Source: Leishmania martiniquensis (taxonomy: Eukaryota > Euglenozoa > Kinetoplastea > Trypanosomatida > Trypanosomatidae). Taken from it: a DNA stretch of 64,000 nucleotides. The stretch is from positions 849,501 through 913,500 of the forward strand of contig NC_090164.1 in NCBI RefSeq assembly GCF_017916325.1, written 5' to 3'. Shown piece after piece: positions 8,883 through 19,462 of the stretch. Position 1 is the stretch's first letter. Every line of letters starts with the position of its first letter. Position numbers and translations under genes: made by a program. The notes beneath the pieces were generated by a model. That model ran no database searches and was not told the origin of the DNA. It saw nothing but the letters and a program-made list of their open reading frames with translations.

Positions 8883-10689
8883 TGTGCCCAGCCTTCTGCG
8901 GTGGCTGGCGACAAGAAGGCGGGCCCCACCCAGGAGAAGAAATCGTGCCGCGGCACGGTAATCCCAGAGTTGGAGGAGCGGTAAAAGAGTACCGAAAAGG
9001 AAAAGAAACTGAGAGAGCCGGCAGACCTGAGCAGCACGCACGAGCGCAGCAGTTGCACACAAAGGGGAAAAAGAGGAGAGGAGAGGAACGGTGATGGAGA
9101 GAGGGGGAGTGGTGAAGGTGTGAGAAAGGGTTGGGTAAGTGAAGTGGAGAGGTCGTGAAAAATACCAATGCGGGAGATAGAGTGATGAATAGCCAAACAC
9201 ACACACACACACAGAGCACGGAGCAAGCTTGAGGCGCCCAAGACAGACAGAGAGAGAGCGAAACGAAGAGGGCGGAGGGGAAGAATCGGTACAACAACCA
9301 GAGAAGGTGCTGGTAGTAGTGGTGGAGAGGGAGGGAGAGGGAGAGAGAGGCGGGGGAGTGGAGCGACTTGCAGAGACTCTCGTAAATAAGGGGGGAGGGG
9401 GGAAGATGGGGAAGAAGCCAAGGGCACTGCTTTTAGAGTCTGTAGGAGCAAGTAACACCTACGTGTTCACAGATAACTACACAAAGGAGATAGAGAGAGA
9501 GAAGGAGTAGGAGAGGGATTGAAGTGGGCCGTAGACGGAACAGCAAGAGAAAGCACTTGTGTGAAGGCACACACACACACACAAAGAATTGAAGAGAACA
9601 CAGAGAAGAGGATTGGTGTCGAAGTGGAAAGATGTAGGGGAGGTGCGTCTGTGGGGGCGATGCTGAGCGAAGGATTAGGCGAGGGACGGTGCTCGAAAGT
9701 GAAATTCAAACGCGTACAGCGGCCGCGCGTCGGCACTTGCACGTCCCGTCTCGCGCCCTTATGAGGACGCAGCGCCCAAGGGGAAAAATAGGCGACTCGA
9801 GACAGAACGACAGAGAGCGAGAGAGGTGCACGGTGGTTTGCGTGGGGGTTTCTGCGTCGCTGAGCAGCAGCGGGAGTGAGGAGGGAGCAGAGGCTCGAGC
9901 AATCCGACAACACAGAATTAGAGGTGCCGCAGCAACGCTCGCAGGAATCGGTCAGCGTTGCGGCGACGCACACGCAAGCGTGGTGAGGAAGGCGATGCGG
10001 GCACCGGCACTGACGGAGCTATACACAGCAATACGCGGACTGTTAGAGAGACAAAACACGCACGAGCCCACGCACGGGGAGGAGGGGTGAATGAAGCCGA
10101 TTAGACTACTACGCACATATTTGGTGTGAAGGAGTGTTTCCCATCATGTTATGGCGTCGGTGTGAAGAGAAGAAGATTCAACAGTGGACAATGCCAGACG
10201 ACATGCAACGCGGCGAAGAATCCGCGAGCAAAAAAAAGGGTATTGCAAGAGAAGTTGGCGTGTAGAGAGGGTGCAGTGTGTGTGTATAAGAGAGAGAGTA
10301 CATTCAGCATACGCTGTACGCACTTGCTCACTGACGGCAGCACGCGCACATCACGCGGCGATGTGAGTTTGCCGTCGGAGCGTAAGCACGTCTGCCTCCA
10401 CCTCGACAAACAAGCGGCGCGAAGCCTTACCCCTACGCTCAGGATGGGGTACCCATTCGGCCACTATGCAGGCACACGCCGGCGTATCGAGTAGCGCCGG
10501 GTAGAGAGTGCGGAAGGTTCCCTCCCTCTGTTCTGCTTTCTTTTTTGGGGGAGGCACTTCCAGAGAGGTCGAGAAAGAGGAAAAGCACATCGGCAGAGAG
10601 GCGCACACCCCACACGCGCACGCACATTATGCGGCACCGAGTCACATTGGCGTCTTTCCTTCCTTCACATTTGCACGCGCGTCGATGGG
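8883..10689. other. Intergenic: 3' UTR of GPI1 gene and 5' UTR of kinase gene
   Basis: I see no gene here. CA microsatellites lie at about 9198-9212 and 9568-9583. The + strand is strongly purine-rich from about 8990 to 9520, giving pyrimidine tracts on the coding strand upstream of the kinase ATG. Confidence 0.7.
8905..9010 (-). promoter_or_regulatory. Candidate spliced-leader acceptor region of the kinase gene
   Basis: On the minus strand a pyrimidine tract (about 8966-9010, with TTTCTTTTCCTTTTC) is followed by the first clear AG at 8905-8906, about 22 nt upstream of the ATG at 8882. The site is inferred from the polypyrimidine-then-AG rule of trypanosomatid trans-splicing; other AGs further upstream are possible. 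Confidence 0.35.
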
Positions 10690-13332
10690 TCATTTCTTCT
10701 TCTTGTCCTCAGCCTTCTTGGGCGGCGACGTACACAGGGTGCACCGTGGCGACACGCAGTTCGTCAGAAGATGGGGTCCGAGAAGGTCTGTCATCTTTGG
10801 CAAGGACTTCATCCTCCCGCGCAGGACCAGCGAGACTACCTTTGTCGGCCACAGGCGCGCCATGATGATGTCCACGACAACGAAGAAATCAGTCAGCATG
10901 GCGGATAGCGGGAGTGGCAGCGCCTCCACGGTCACTTCGACCGTGTGGGAGGCAAGTTCCTCCTCGCCGCGGCCTGGGCGGCCTCCGCGACCGAGGAATC
11001 GACGCACGCTCGTGATGACAGGGCTCGAGAGCGCCACCCCGCCGCTCAATCGATGCCGAGCACATATCCAGTAGACAATCGGGTAGATCGGTACGTGCAA
11101 CGAGAGATAGGCAATGGACTCAAGGCACGTCTGCATACATGAAGCTGTCGCCAGCACACAAGAGAAGTACAGGTAGTAGACCGTCAGCGTGGGGAAGAGG
11201 AAGAAAACGATGACGAAGAGAAACGTCGCGGCGAGCATCTGATCCACCTGGAAGTGGTAACTGTCGTAGCGCTTGCGCAGGGGATTGTACTTGACGCCGT
11301 AAAACTGGCGGAAGAGGTTGGTCAGCAGAACGCGGGCAAAGCGGTACGGCAGCGCGAAGGCGTGGTAGAGAAAGCGAAGGTGCAGCGAGACGAGCCCGGT
11401 AATGTCCGAGACCAGCGCAGCGGCGGTACTGCAGCCCAGAAGGCAGAAGATTCGCAAGTGAAACGCCATGCCGACCCACTCGTACACCCCATGCAGCTGA
11501 TCCTCAGAGGTCGGAAAGGACCATGCCAGCGACGGCGCTGCGGTGCCGACGGCGCCTAATCTGCTGCCCGCGCCCCCCGCCAGCACCGCTGTGCTGACTT
11601 GAAAGGACATGAGGCTCGGCAGCGTGGCAGGCGACCAGCTCAGCAGCGCATCCCACACCTCAAGTACGCACTTGGCGAAGAAGCAGAGAGCCATGTTGAG
11701 GTCTTCGTTTACTTTCAGCCCGGCCGGGTAGCCGTCGAACCAGTCCATGTAGTCCACGTGCACTTCGTACAGCCAGTGACGCGTCACGTACTGCGAGGCG
11801 GCATAGAAGGACGGGCCCCAGGCTGTCACGCATAGGTAGACGAGCACGCCAAGCACCAAGTCGACGGCGCAGCGCGAGACGTAACCAAAGATGCAGACGT
11901 ACCGGTGATTAATGGAGGATGAGACCTGGTGCGGCAGCACGGGGTGGAGACCGCAGGAGTCGTTGGCGAAGCTGAGGGCGCACAAGAAGTGTGCGAACTC
12001 GGAGGTGCGGTAGAGCAGCACCTCTGCTGTCTTGCTGAAGCGCAGGAGTTTCAAGAGGCCCACGACGTGGGTGAATAGGATGTCGACAGCGTATTTGAGC
12101 ACCCCTGTCAGCGGCTCCGCGGTGCACTCCCTTCTGTGCGTGTGCAACGGCTCCTTCTGCATGATACGGCGCACATTTCGGCCCGCACGCATCATCGCCA
12201 AAAAGACGCTCATCTCTGCCCGGTCGGTCGTTGAGGCGAAGTCGAGGCGCGGAGGCACACCCGCCGGCGGGGCGACGCTCTGCGACGGATTCGGCGCACT
12301 GCGTGCAGGCATCTTCTCGAGCTGTGACAAAGATGGTCGCCATCCCTTCCGATCGTTACTGTCTGGTTGCTCCACCTCCGAGTCGCTCAGCGTCGACGTG
12401 CCCAACGGCGCAGCTCGCGCGCTGCTGTCGCCCTCCGAGAGCGACAGGCTCTCCTCCGGTGCCCCTTGCATGCGCTCACGCAGGGAGCGGCCCCGCTGCC
12501 AATCAGGGGTGCTTAGACTGTCGTGCGCAGAATTGCTCCCCTGTCCGGCGAAGCTGAATTCAGAGTTAAAAGCCGTTCCTCGGCTCTTGTCAGCCAGCCC
12601 ATTCGGACGCTCTGCCGTGTCGCGGTCGGAGAAGAAGCTGTCGTTGCCGGCCAGCGTGATAGAGTCGTTCACAAAACTTAAGTTCCTCCAGCGTGGCTGG
12701 TGCCGCTTGAGGACGCGCGGCTCCGCCTCTTTGCGCATGACCTGGGGGAGAAGAACACCCTCGAGGTTCGAGGTGACGCCTGGTGCACATACTGGCATGA
12801 CGCCGCTCTGCAGCTGGCGCACGCCTGACACCCCATAGAGAGCCGTGGCCGAGAAGATTGTCGGGCGAATAGAAAGCGCTTTGGACGGATCGCATCGCAC
12901 GACGTGCAACTGGCAGGGCTGCACGCGCGCGCCGCAGCACCACAGCTCCGCCAGCACTGGCCCCTCGAGCAGTTCCAGCCACAGATAGCTGTCCTTTCGC
13001 GCGCCGCATAAGTCCTCCTCCACGGCCGCAGAGCATAGGTTTAGGCTGGTGGGGGCGGTGTTTGGCCGCACACAGCCCAGGATCGTCAGGCTACTGTACG
13101 GCATCGCGGGCATCTCCCTATTACCGTTCTGCAGGACGCACCGGATTTGCTGCAGTTCTGCCTTCGCTTCCGGCAGCGTGCAGTTGCGCAAGAACCAGGT
13201 CACGATGATGTACAAGCTGCGGTCATTCCACCCCACAACCCACGCGATGGACTCACCAGGGCCCAGGACGTGCATGGCGGGCGAGACCGGCCACACCAGC
13301 ATGCAGATTTCTGTCGTACTAGAGAGGGGCAT
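10690..13332 (-). CDS. GPI1: GPI1 / PIG-Q subunit of the GPI-GlcNAc transferase complex
   Basis: This 880-residue membrane protein begins at ATG 13332; the frame extends 20 codons upstream but only to a GTG. The family signature is at about residues 636-757: LLTNLFRQFYGVKYNPLRKR, then DSYHFQVDQMLAAT and several hydrophobic spans (FLFVIVFFLFPTLTVYYLYF), which closely follow the conserved Gpi1 core of animals and fungi. Earlier hydrophobic segments lie around 430-620, and a Ser-rich linker of about 250-450 residues separates them from the N-terminal part. The protein ends in AEDKKKK, which satisfies the KKXX ER-retrieval signal. From family knowledge, Gpi1 stabilises the ER complex that transfers GlcNAc to phosphatidylinositol, the first step of GPI-anchor synthesis; GPI anchors carry major trypanosomatid surface molecules. 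The catalytic PIG-A subunit is not in this window. Confidence 0.9.
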   Translation of the reverse strand: MPLSSTTEICMLVWPVSPAMHVLGPGESIAWVVGWNDRSLYIIVTWFLRNCTLPEAKAELQQIRCVLQNGNREMPAMPYSSLTILGCVRPNTAPTSLNLCSAAVEEDLCGARKDSYLWLELLEGPVLAELWCCGARVQPCQLHVVRCDPSKALSIRPTIFSATALYGVSGVRQLQSGVMPVCAPGVTSNLEGVLLPQVMRKEAEPRVLKRHQPRWRNLSFVNDSITLAGNDSFFSDRDTAERPNGLADKSRGTAFNSEFSFAGQGSNSAHDSLSTPDWQRGRSLRERMQGAPEESLSLSEGDSSARAAPLGTSTLSDSEVEQPDSNDRKGWRPSLSQLEKMPARSAPNPSQSVAPPAGVPPRLDFASTTDRAEMSVFLAMMRAGRNVRRIMQKEPLHTHRRECTAEPLTGVLKYAVDILFTHVVGLLKLLRFSKTAEVLLYRTSEFAHFLCALSFANDSCGLHPVLPHQVSSSINHRYVCIFGYVSRCAVDLVLGVLVYLCVTAWGPSFYAASQYVTRHWLYEVHVDYMDWFDGYPAGLKVNEDLNMALCFFAKCVLEVWDALLSWSPATLPSLMSFQVSTAVLAGGAGSRLGAVGTAAPSLAWSFPTSEDQLHGVYEWVGMAFHLRIFCLLGCSTAAALVSDITGLVSLHLRFLYHAFALPYRFARVLLTNLFRQFYGVKYNPLRKRYDSYHFQVDQMLAATFLFVIVFFLFPTLTVYYLYFSCVLATASCMQTCLESIAYLSLHVPIYPIVYWICARHRLSGGVALSSPVITSVRRFLGRGGRPGRGEEELASHTVEVTVEALPLPLSAMLTDFFVVVDIIMARLWPTKVVSLVLRGRMKSLPKMTDLLGPHLLTNCVSPRCTLCTSPPKKAEDKKKK

Positions 13333-13452
13333 GATGCGACTCGTTGCTCCAGACCCTATCAGCGGCAAACGTATATATGCGCGTATACACACGAGAAGCC
13401 GATCAGCGGGCTACTTCGCCGCCTGGTGCCCCCTCTCCACAAAAGAGAGGAG

Positions 13453-13490
13453 CTGGGGGAGGGGAGGGCGAGAGGTAAAAGAGGTGCGCT
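13453..13490 (-). promoter_or_regulatory. Candidate spliced-leader acceptor of GPI1
   Basis: On the minus strand a pyrimidine tract at about 13455-13490 (CTCTCGCCCTCCCCTCCCCC) ends directly in AG at 13453-13454, 120 nt upstream of the ATG at 13332. This is inference from tract plus first AG. Confidence 0.45.
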
Positions 13491-13590
13491 TGTGCGGAGG
13501 AATGCACTGTAAGACGCACGAAACGATAGCGTGGCGCACTATCCGATCAGCGCGTCAGGGTGTTCGGATGCGTGTACGTATATATGTGTA

Positions 13591-13613
13591 TGTGTGTGTG
13601 TGTGTGTGTGTGT
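13591..13613. repeat. (TG)n microsatellite
   Basis: An uninterrupted TG dinucleotide run of about 11 units in the GPI1 upstream gap, preceded by a TA-rich stretch. Confidence 0.92.
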
Positions 13614-14339
13614 TGGAGGAGTGGGGAAGAGAGAGGAGGTGCAGAAGAGCGACGCGATCAGGCCAAGAGTGGTGTACGAGGCGAAACAAGGCAAGGGGAA
13701 CAAAGCAACCCCAGCACCAGAGGACCGTGGGACTGCAAGAGGGGATGGCAATGGAGGAGAGGGAAGAGGGGGGAAGTTAGGCGTGTGAATCGAAAGCAGA
13801 AAGCGCGCAATGCGCTGCATATCGTGCAAGATGGTAAGAAGGGCTACACCGGGCCATAGGCGAGGGTCAAAGTCGGCACCGGCGAGACGCTGCAGCGACC
13901 ACCTCCACGGCTGCAGCCACGCACACACGCAAGCACAGACAAACACACGCACATGCATATATATATATGTATGCAGACACGCTCAGTGAGACATGACATC
14001 TGGCGCGCGTGTCGACGTCGCGCAGCCTTGTTCCCCCTCTCGCTTTAGCGCGCCTCAACGCGCAAACGTTGCCTCCTCAATGCCGAGGCGCGATGCCGAG
14101 TCCGTATGTGCCCCCCTCTCTCCTTCCCATCTGCTCCACCCCCCCTCGTCGCCTCTCTTCTTCCTATTTAAGCTTCTGCAAGAGTTCCTGCAAGCATCGC
14201 CATAGATGCGGACGAGGAGGAGGGAGGTGAGGTTGGCTGAAGGGTGAGTGGGCGAGCTACGAGGACGCGTGAGCACGATTTGAGTGGCGAATCTGAACAA
14301 CAATGGGAGAAAAAGAAAGAGCTGCCAACAGATGCTCGA

Positions 14340-17300
14340 CTATTCCTCAAAGCCAAAACCGGAGTAGAACGGGTTGTCCTCGAGAACGGGTCGGTTCGTT
14401 GACGCCGCCGCGAAGGCTTGCGGGGGTGGATGATACGCAAAAGAACTGGCGACTGCGCTGTCGAATACGGGTGGCTGCTGCCCCGGCTCAGCAAGACCGA
14501 GGATAGGCTCGCCAAGGATGCTGGGTCGCTGTTGTGGCTGCTCGTGCCGCCGCTGCACCTCGCGCCGCGCGCCGTTCTCCGGATGGAGGCGCCTCCTCCC
14601 TCTCTTGCCCCTCCCTCTTGCCCGCGATACCGCTTCTACCCGCTCTTCGCTGCCCGCTGGGGTAGTGCCAGTGGGCGCCTCGTCCACGCGATCTTCTGTG
14701 TGGCTCACGTTGCTTTTCACTTGAGCGCCACCTTGCGCTTCGTCGGGGACCTCTTCGTCGGCGTGATACTCACCCTCCGCCTCCTCGTCTTCGTCGGCCG
14801 CAGTGTGCTCGCCACCCATCTCATCACCCAACTGCAGCGTAGCAGCTTCATCATCTGCCCCTTTATCACAGCGCTCCTCCTCAGAAACAGCGCAGCCGTC
14901 ACCATCGCGCTTGTCGGACTCGCCACTCGCGCGCGCCTCCTCCTCCCTCATAATATCCAATTCCTCGGCGAGTTCGTGCTTCGCTGATGTGGTCTCGGGC
15001 TCGGGCGACCCGTCGACCACGTCTCCATCTTCATCTTCCCCTTCTGCCTCGCATTTCACGCCTGTGGACACCTCGAGAAGGGAATTGGAGACCACCGGCG
15101 CTACGTCAACGCTGCCACCCTCTTCCTCGATCTCGCCATCGCCGGCGCTTTCACCATCATCCTCCACTGCCTGATGCTGCCGTGGATCGTCGAGTAGAAA
15201 GCTTTGCCACGCAGCCGCTTCCGTCTTCCTTATCTCACAGCGGCGGAGCGACTCCGTTGCAGACAGGTCCCTCTGCGCCTGCAGCTGCGCCACCTGCGCC
15301 TGCAGGGCTGCCACATCGAGCCGCGTTTCCTGCACCGCCGCCACCAGCGCGTTCCTTTCCTTGGTCGCGCTTTTGGCTAGCAGCGTGCGCTGCTGCTGAA
15401 CTTCGGCAGCTAGAGCGGCAGCACGGCTACTGCGGGCTGCGCTTTCGGCGGCCCGCTCCTGCAGCGCCTTGGCCTCTGCGAGTGCCTTCTCCAGCAGCGA
15501 CGGAACCTCTGCCATGGAGTACTGCGCGTACCGCTCGAGCGTCGCCTGCGTCTCTGCAAATGTCGTTCGAATCGCCGCCGTCTCGGCTGCAAGGTCGTCC
15601 TTCCACTTGGCAGAGAGTGCGCTGATGGTGCTCTGGACCGCCTCCACGCGCAGCGGCAACTGTGGAAGGCGCACCTGCGATAAGGACCGATCCGGACCTG
15701 CGCCACCCATGGCTACTGAAGGGGCTGCGCCATCGCTCTTACGCCCGTCTTCCTCGGCGCAATTTAGCAGGTGCATGGCACGCTCCAGTGCTGGGGTGGT
15801 ATGCGTCAGAAGTACATCGGCGCCTCTGGTGTCGCCGTGGTGGTTTTCCGGCGCACCTGCTTCGTCAGAGAGTTGCAGCAGCCGGATAAGTATCGCTGTT
15901 TCCTGCTTCGCGCGCTCGAGCGGCACCGTAAATTCATGGTATACCTGCGCAAGTGCCGCATTTACGGCCTCGATAATAGTAGCCTGGGAGGCATGCAGGC
16001 TGTTCAACAGCTGCTGCTCCTGTAGTAGGAGAGAAGAGGTACAAGTCGTGTGCGAACTGGCGTCGTCGTCGTGTGTATCACTCCGTAACAGCTCTACGGC
16101 ATCCGCATCCATACAACGGCGGAGGAGCAACTCAGCAGTGCGGCACCAGGCGGCGTCGGTGGAGCTTGAACACAGTTCCGCCTCCGCGACCACATCCAGG
16201 GTCCTCTGCCAATGTTTGGCGTTTTCGGCGAGAAGAGAGACGATTGAGTTGGCGCGTGTCTGCACAGCCTCAATGAGAGAGAGCACCTGTACACGGGGGA
16301 TCAGCTGAGCCGCAGGCGCTGCGGAGGAAGGGCGCGGTGACGGCGGGAGGCCATCGCTCTCATCTCGTAGGTTGCTCTCTTCGTCTGCGTCATGGCTTCC
16401 GTCGCGGGCGCAACTCTTGGCGCCGTCGTCTCCATCGCACTGCGGCCTCGGTGTCGATGCCGCCAAAGCGACAAGACTCGCAAGGCCGTCGTAGCTTGCC
16501 CGGCGGAGATCATCCTCCAGCACCGTCTCCAGCGCCCGCGAGCCCCCTCCAGTGTCTGCCGTGACCGCCAACGAGGCGAGTGCCGCAGCTTCCACCTGCG
16601 AGACCCACTCCGTGCCAAGGTCTCGACGCGCGCACTTTTTCAGGTAAAGGAGCTCTCGCCACAAGCGGTCCCGAAGCCCCTCGCGCCGCGTGCACGTGTC
16701 TGCGAGGGCTTTCATCGTTTCCGGCGTCACCTCGGGTGGCGGTGAAGAGAGGCACATGGACTGCTGCACAGGAGCAGAAGAGGGAGAAGCAGCGGCAGCA
16801 CTCCCGCTGCTGCTTACTGCCCTCTCCGCGTCGCGCAGGAGGAGCAATGTCAGTGCGGTTCGTAACTCCTGTTGACGACGAAGCGCACTCTTCCGCACTC
16901 CTATTGCCCGCATCTCCGCTAGGGTGACAGGCGAGAAGACGTCTCCAACCTCCCGCGCTTGCTGCGCGTGTGCCGCGTAGAGGCCCCACTCCAGCGTGAG
17001 TGGCCGACGCTGCCGCAGATCTGCCTCGATCTGCAACTCCGTTTCTGTCAGTGCCTGAAGAGCCTGCAGCAAGGACTGGCACTGGCGTCCCACCTCCGTC
17101 AGTGTTGTGGCAACAATGGACATGCTGGCGCGGCACTCCGGGTCACGGAAGAGCGTGTGCACCTTCGCTAGGGTACCGCCAAGGGTGGTCAGGCCGCTAG
17201 TATGGCTCTGCCACGCTCCTTCAGGTGGCAGCGGGGCTGTTGGGGAAGCAGTCGAAGAACGCGCACAGTTGTGTCGCTCCTGTAGCTCCCCCACGCTTGA

Positions 17301-18200
17301 AGGCATCACGCTATGCCACAGCCCCGCATCCTCGTGCAATCGGCACAAGAGCTGCTCTGTTTCCGCCTTCAGCCTCTCCTGAAGCTCTACCCGAGCATGC
17401 GTCCATCGTGCGTGGGAGCGCAGCAGCTCTGCGGCGTCGGTAAAGCGGCGGCACTGCAGCTGAGCGTGCTCCATGCGATGCGCCAACCATGCTATCCGAG
17501 CGTCTGTCATCACCGCTGCCCTGACTTCTTCCGCACTCGGCCACCTACAGGCCACAGAGGTAGCCGTCTGCATCTCAGACTCGGCGTCCGCGTTGGAGGC
17601 CTTGGGGCTTCCACTGGCCTGCAGGGAGGAGGCGCTGAAGGCTTGTGACGCCACATACGCCTGCTGCTGTGCTGCCACCTCCCCCATCAGCTTTGTTTCC
17701 CGCTGTGCCATGCGCAGCGCGAAGCTGCTTTGGCGAGCTTGCTGCTGCTCCTGCGCCTCCATCTCCGCCACGCGAAACAGTAGGCTGCGGTACTCGGACG
17801 CATAGGCGCCGTCGTCGTCGTCCCCATTGTTGCCGTCGTCGTCGTCGTCGTCACCTTCCTCTACCGCTTCCTCGTTGCGGGTGCCCTGCACAACTGGCTC
17901 CCCATCACTGGGCCGCGTTGTTGACGCCTTCGCTGTGGCGCCACTGTTGTGCGCCCTTGCCTTGCTGCCTATTGCAGCTTCATCCATGTCCTCGTGTCGC
18001 TGCGGCGCCTGCTCCGTGGTCGCTGCAGTTGCCAGCGCATACGCGACGTGACTATCGGCTGACGCGGCGGTCGGGGAGAGCGTTGAGGCGCCCACCGTGG
18101 AGGCTTGCTGACTGCTGGAAGGCTGCTGCAGCGCTCCTGCCTCAGCGGAAGTCGGTGAAGCCATCACTGCCTCTTCACCTGCAAGAGGATTGCTTTGCAT
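14340..18200 (-). CDS. Long acidic coiled-coil protein of unknown function
   Basis: I do not recognise this 1286-residue protein. It starts at ATG 18200. Residues 1-110 are Ser/Ala/Thr-rich; an Asp run near 113-128 is encoded by a GTC-type (minus GAC) microsatellite at about 17812-17850. Long Ala/Gln/Glu-rich helical stretches follow, with the clearest coiled coil around 870-990 (AALAAEVQQQRTLLAKSATK, VAALQAQVAQLQAQ). Residues about 1000-1180 are extremely Glu/Asp-rich. A basic patch (RGRGKRGRRR) lies near 1192, and the C-terminus is EDNPFYSGFGFEE. There is no signal peptide, membrane span or enzymatic motif. The architecture suggests a structural or scaffold protein (cytoskeleton or trafficking), but that is only inference. 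The length of the open frame and the gene-like GC-rich coding support it as a real gene. Confidence 0.88.
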   Translation of the reverse strand: MQSNPLAGEEAVMASPTSAEAGALQQPSSSQQASTVGASTLSPTAASADSHVAYALATAATTEQAPQRHEDMDEAAIGSKARAHNSGATAKASTTRPSDGEPVVQGTRNEEAVEEGDDDDDDGNNGDDDDGAYASEYRSLLFRVAEMEAQEQQQARQSSFALRMAQRETKLMGEVAAQQQAYVASQAFSASSLQASGSPKASNADAESEMQTATSVACRWPSAEEVRAAVMTDARIAWLAHRMEHAQLQCRRFTDAAELLRSHARWTHARVELQERLKAETEQLLCRLHEDAGLWHSVMPSSVGELQERHNCARSSTASPTAPLPPEGAWQSHTSGLTTLGGTLAKVHTLFRDPECRASMSIVATTLTEVGRQCQSLLQALQALTETELQIEADLRQRRPLTLEWGLYAAHAQQAREVGDVFSPVTLAEMRAIGVRKSALRRQQELRTALTLLLLRDAERAVSSSGSAAAASPSSAPVQQSMCLSSPPPEVTPETMKALADTCTRREGLRDRLWRELLYLKKCARRDLGTEWVSQVEAAALASLAVTADTGGGSRALETVLEDDLRRASYDGLASLVALAASTPRPQCDGDDGAKSCARDGSHDADEESNLRDESDGLPPSPRPSSAAPAAQLIPRVQVLSLIEAVQTRANSIVSLLAENAKHWQRTLDVVAEAELCSSSTDAAWCRTAELLLRRCMDADAVELLRSDTHDDDASSHTTCTSSLLLQEQQLLNSLHASQATIIEAVNAALAQVYHEFTVPLERAKQETAILIRLLQLSDEAGAPENHHGDTRGADVLLTHTTPALERAMHLLNCAEEDGRKSDGAAPSVAMGGAGPDRSLSQVRLPQLPLRVEAVQSTISALSAKWKDDLAAETAAIRTTFAETQATLERYAQYSMAEVPSLLEKALAEAKALQERAAESAARSSRAAALAAEVQQQRTLLAKSATKERNALVAAVQETRLDVAALQAQVAQLQAQRDLSATESLRRCEIRKTEAAAWQSFLLDDPRQHQAVEDDGESAGDGEIEEEGGSVDVAPVVSNSLLEVSTGVKCEAEGEDEDGDVVDGSPEPETTSAKHELAEELDIMREEEARASGESDKRDGDGCAVSEEERCDKGADDEAATLQLGDEMGGEHTAADEDEEAEGEYHADEEVPDEAQGGAQVKSNVSHTEDRVDEAPTGTTPAGSEERVEAVSRARGRGKRGRRRLHPENGARREVQRRHEQPQQRPSILGEPILGLAEPGQQPPVFDSAVASSFAYHPPPQAFAAASTNRPVLEDNPFYSGFGFEE
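17812..17850. repeat. GTC/GAC trinucleotide repeats inside CDS
   Basis: Two blocks of GTC repeats on the + strand encode Asp runs on the minus strand within the coiled-coil protein. The runs are in frame and likely length-variable between strains. Confidence 0.8.
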
Positions 18201-18687
18201 GAGCGCTGTGACCGTACCGGAGTGCTGCCTTACGGGAGTGAATCTAGAGCTTCAGGCGATTGGAAGGGGATGCCAGAGAGGCAGCCTCTATCTCGGATAG
18301 AGTTGCGAACGCAGTCAGGACCGCGCGTTTCGATTACGCCTTGTGGGAACAGCAGCGTTGGCCCCTCTGTGCTTCTTTGTGCACGGGAAAGCGGTTCGAG
18401 AACAAAAGCAAGAAGAGAGGGAAGAAAAGAGTAAAGGGGCCGCGTCTGCCCGGTGTGCTGTACATATGTGTCGCATCCCATGAGGAGGCTGCGGCGGTTG
18501 CGGCGAGCGAGAGTCATGGCAGTAGAGCCAATGAAAGGACAGTCAGCTCAAGTCCTGCTGAATGCAAGTCAGGAAGGCTGAGGGCGAGCCCGATGTGCAG
18601 GGGACTTCCCCCCTGTCCCGCGTTTCCGGCATTCGGCCTCGACCGCAGTGGAGTGCTTGCGTAATGAACGTTGTTCGCCGGGGACGC

Positions 18688-18882
18688 CCATTCCGCCATG
18701 CAGCGCATGCATTACACTCCGCCCCACTTAGCTGGTCAAGGATTTCATCAAACGGGGCCCCAGCAGCAGTCGAGCAGCTCCTAGATCAAGTGACCTCAGG
18801 AGAGCTCCTACTCCCCCTCTACCTCCCGCAGTTTCGCAGGTCGCTCCACCGCCGCGCCTGCCACGCCGGGCGGCACGAGGTA
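18688..18882. repeat. Degenerate member of the 513-bp repeat family
   Basis: TCCGCCATGCAGCGCATG near 18690 and GCCTGCCACGCCGGGCGGCA near 18860 match, in the same order and spacing, TCCGCCATGGAGTGCATG (44513) and GCCGGTCACGCCGGGCGCCA (44690) in the intact copies. The sequence between is only weakly similar, which fits an old, decayed copy. Boundaries are approximate. Confidence 0.5.
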
Positions 18883-19462
18883 CATTTCCTCAGAGTGGCT
18901 CAGGCTAATCATATACCAGTGAGCGGAGTGGGGTCATGGTAAGATACGCTCAGGCGTCACAGATAAGGTGCTCCTCATACAAATCACACACAAAGGAATT
19001 CAATGCCGCGAGTCGATCTGACACAACGCTATACAGAATTTCGCCACTGCCATCAGAACCGATATATCCCTGTGAGCTCCCCAAATCGTTGGCGCGTGGA
19101 CATGTGACCCCCAGAAAGGGCTTGTGGCACCAGCTGGAGGAGACGAAGGCTGCCGAACGTTTCCCTCGGCCCAGAGCGTTGTGTGGCGATCCCCTTGAGA
19201 GATGCCATGCGGGCTGAGAGGTGTGCGGCTCCTCTCTCGCCCCAGGCATCTGCGAGGTCAGAAACGAAACTGCACACGAAGGGGGGTGGGCGTTGAGCTG
19301 GTAGGAAGCGCCTCGGTGGGGGTGGTGGGAGTCCAAAAGCTTTCGCTTTTTTTTTTGTTCGGTTCTCATGTGCTGTTGGCGGTTGTCGCACGACATACCA
19401 AATGGAGAGGGGAAGGGGGATGACGGAGAGGGCATCAGAGGCGAGCGTACGCCCATACCCAA

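Larger units (their letters stand above)
13333..14339. other. Intergenic: 3' UTR of coiled-coil gene and 5' UTR of GPI1
   Basis: No credible gene. It contains a TG microsatellite (13591-13613), a purine-rich + strand stretch (13440-13490 and 13615-13790), and a TA-rich near-palindrome around 13954-13974. The part next to the coiled-coil stop is pyrimidine-rich on the + strand (14100-14165). Confidence 0.7.

Noticed and set aside
8883..9458. In-frame 192-codon N-terminal extension of the AMPK-like kinase
   Set aside because: It is Ser/Pro/Leu/Cys-rich translation of the pyrimidine-rich leader and CA microsatellite, with candidate splice acceptors inside it. The kinase begins normally at 8882.
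12032..12838. 268-codon plus-strand frame
   Set aside because: It is antisense to GPI1 and has no recognisable features.
15469..16308. 279-codon plus-strand frame
   Set aside because: It is a Ser/Ala-rich shadow opposite the coiled-coil gene.
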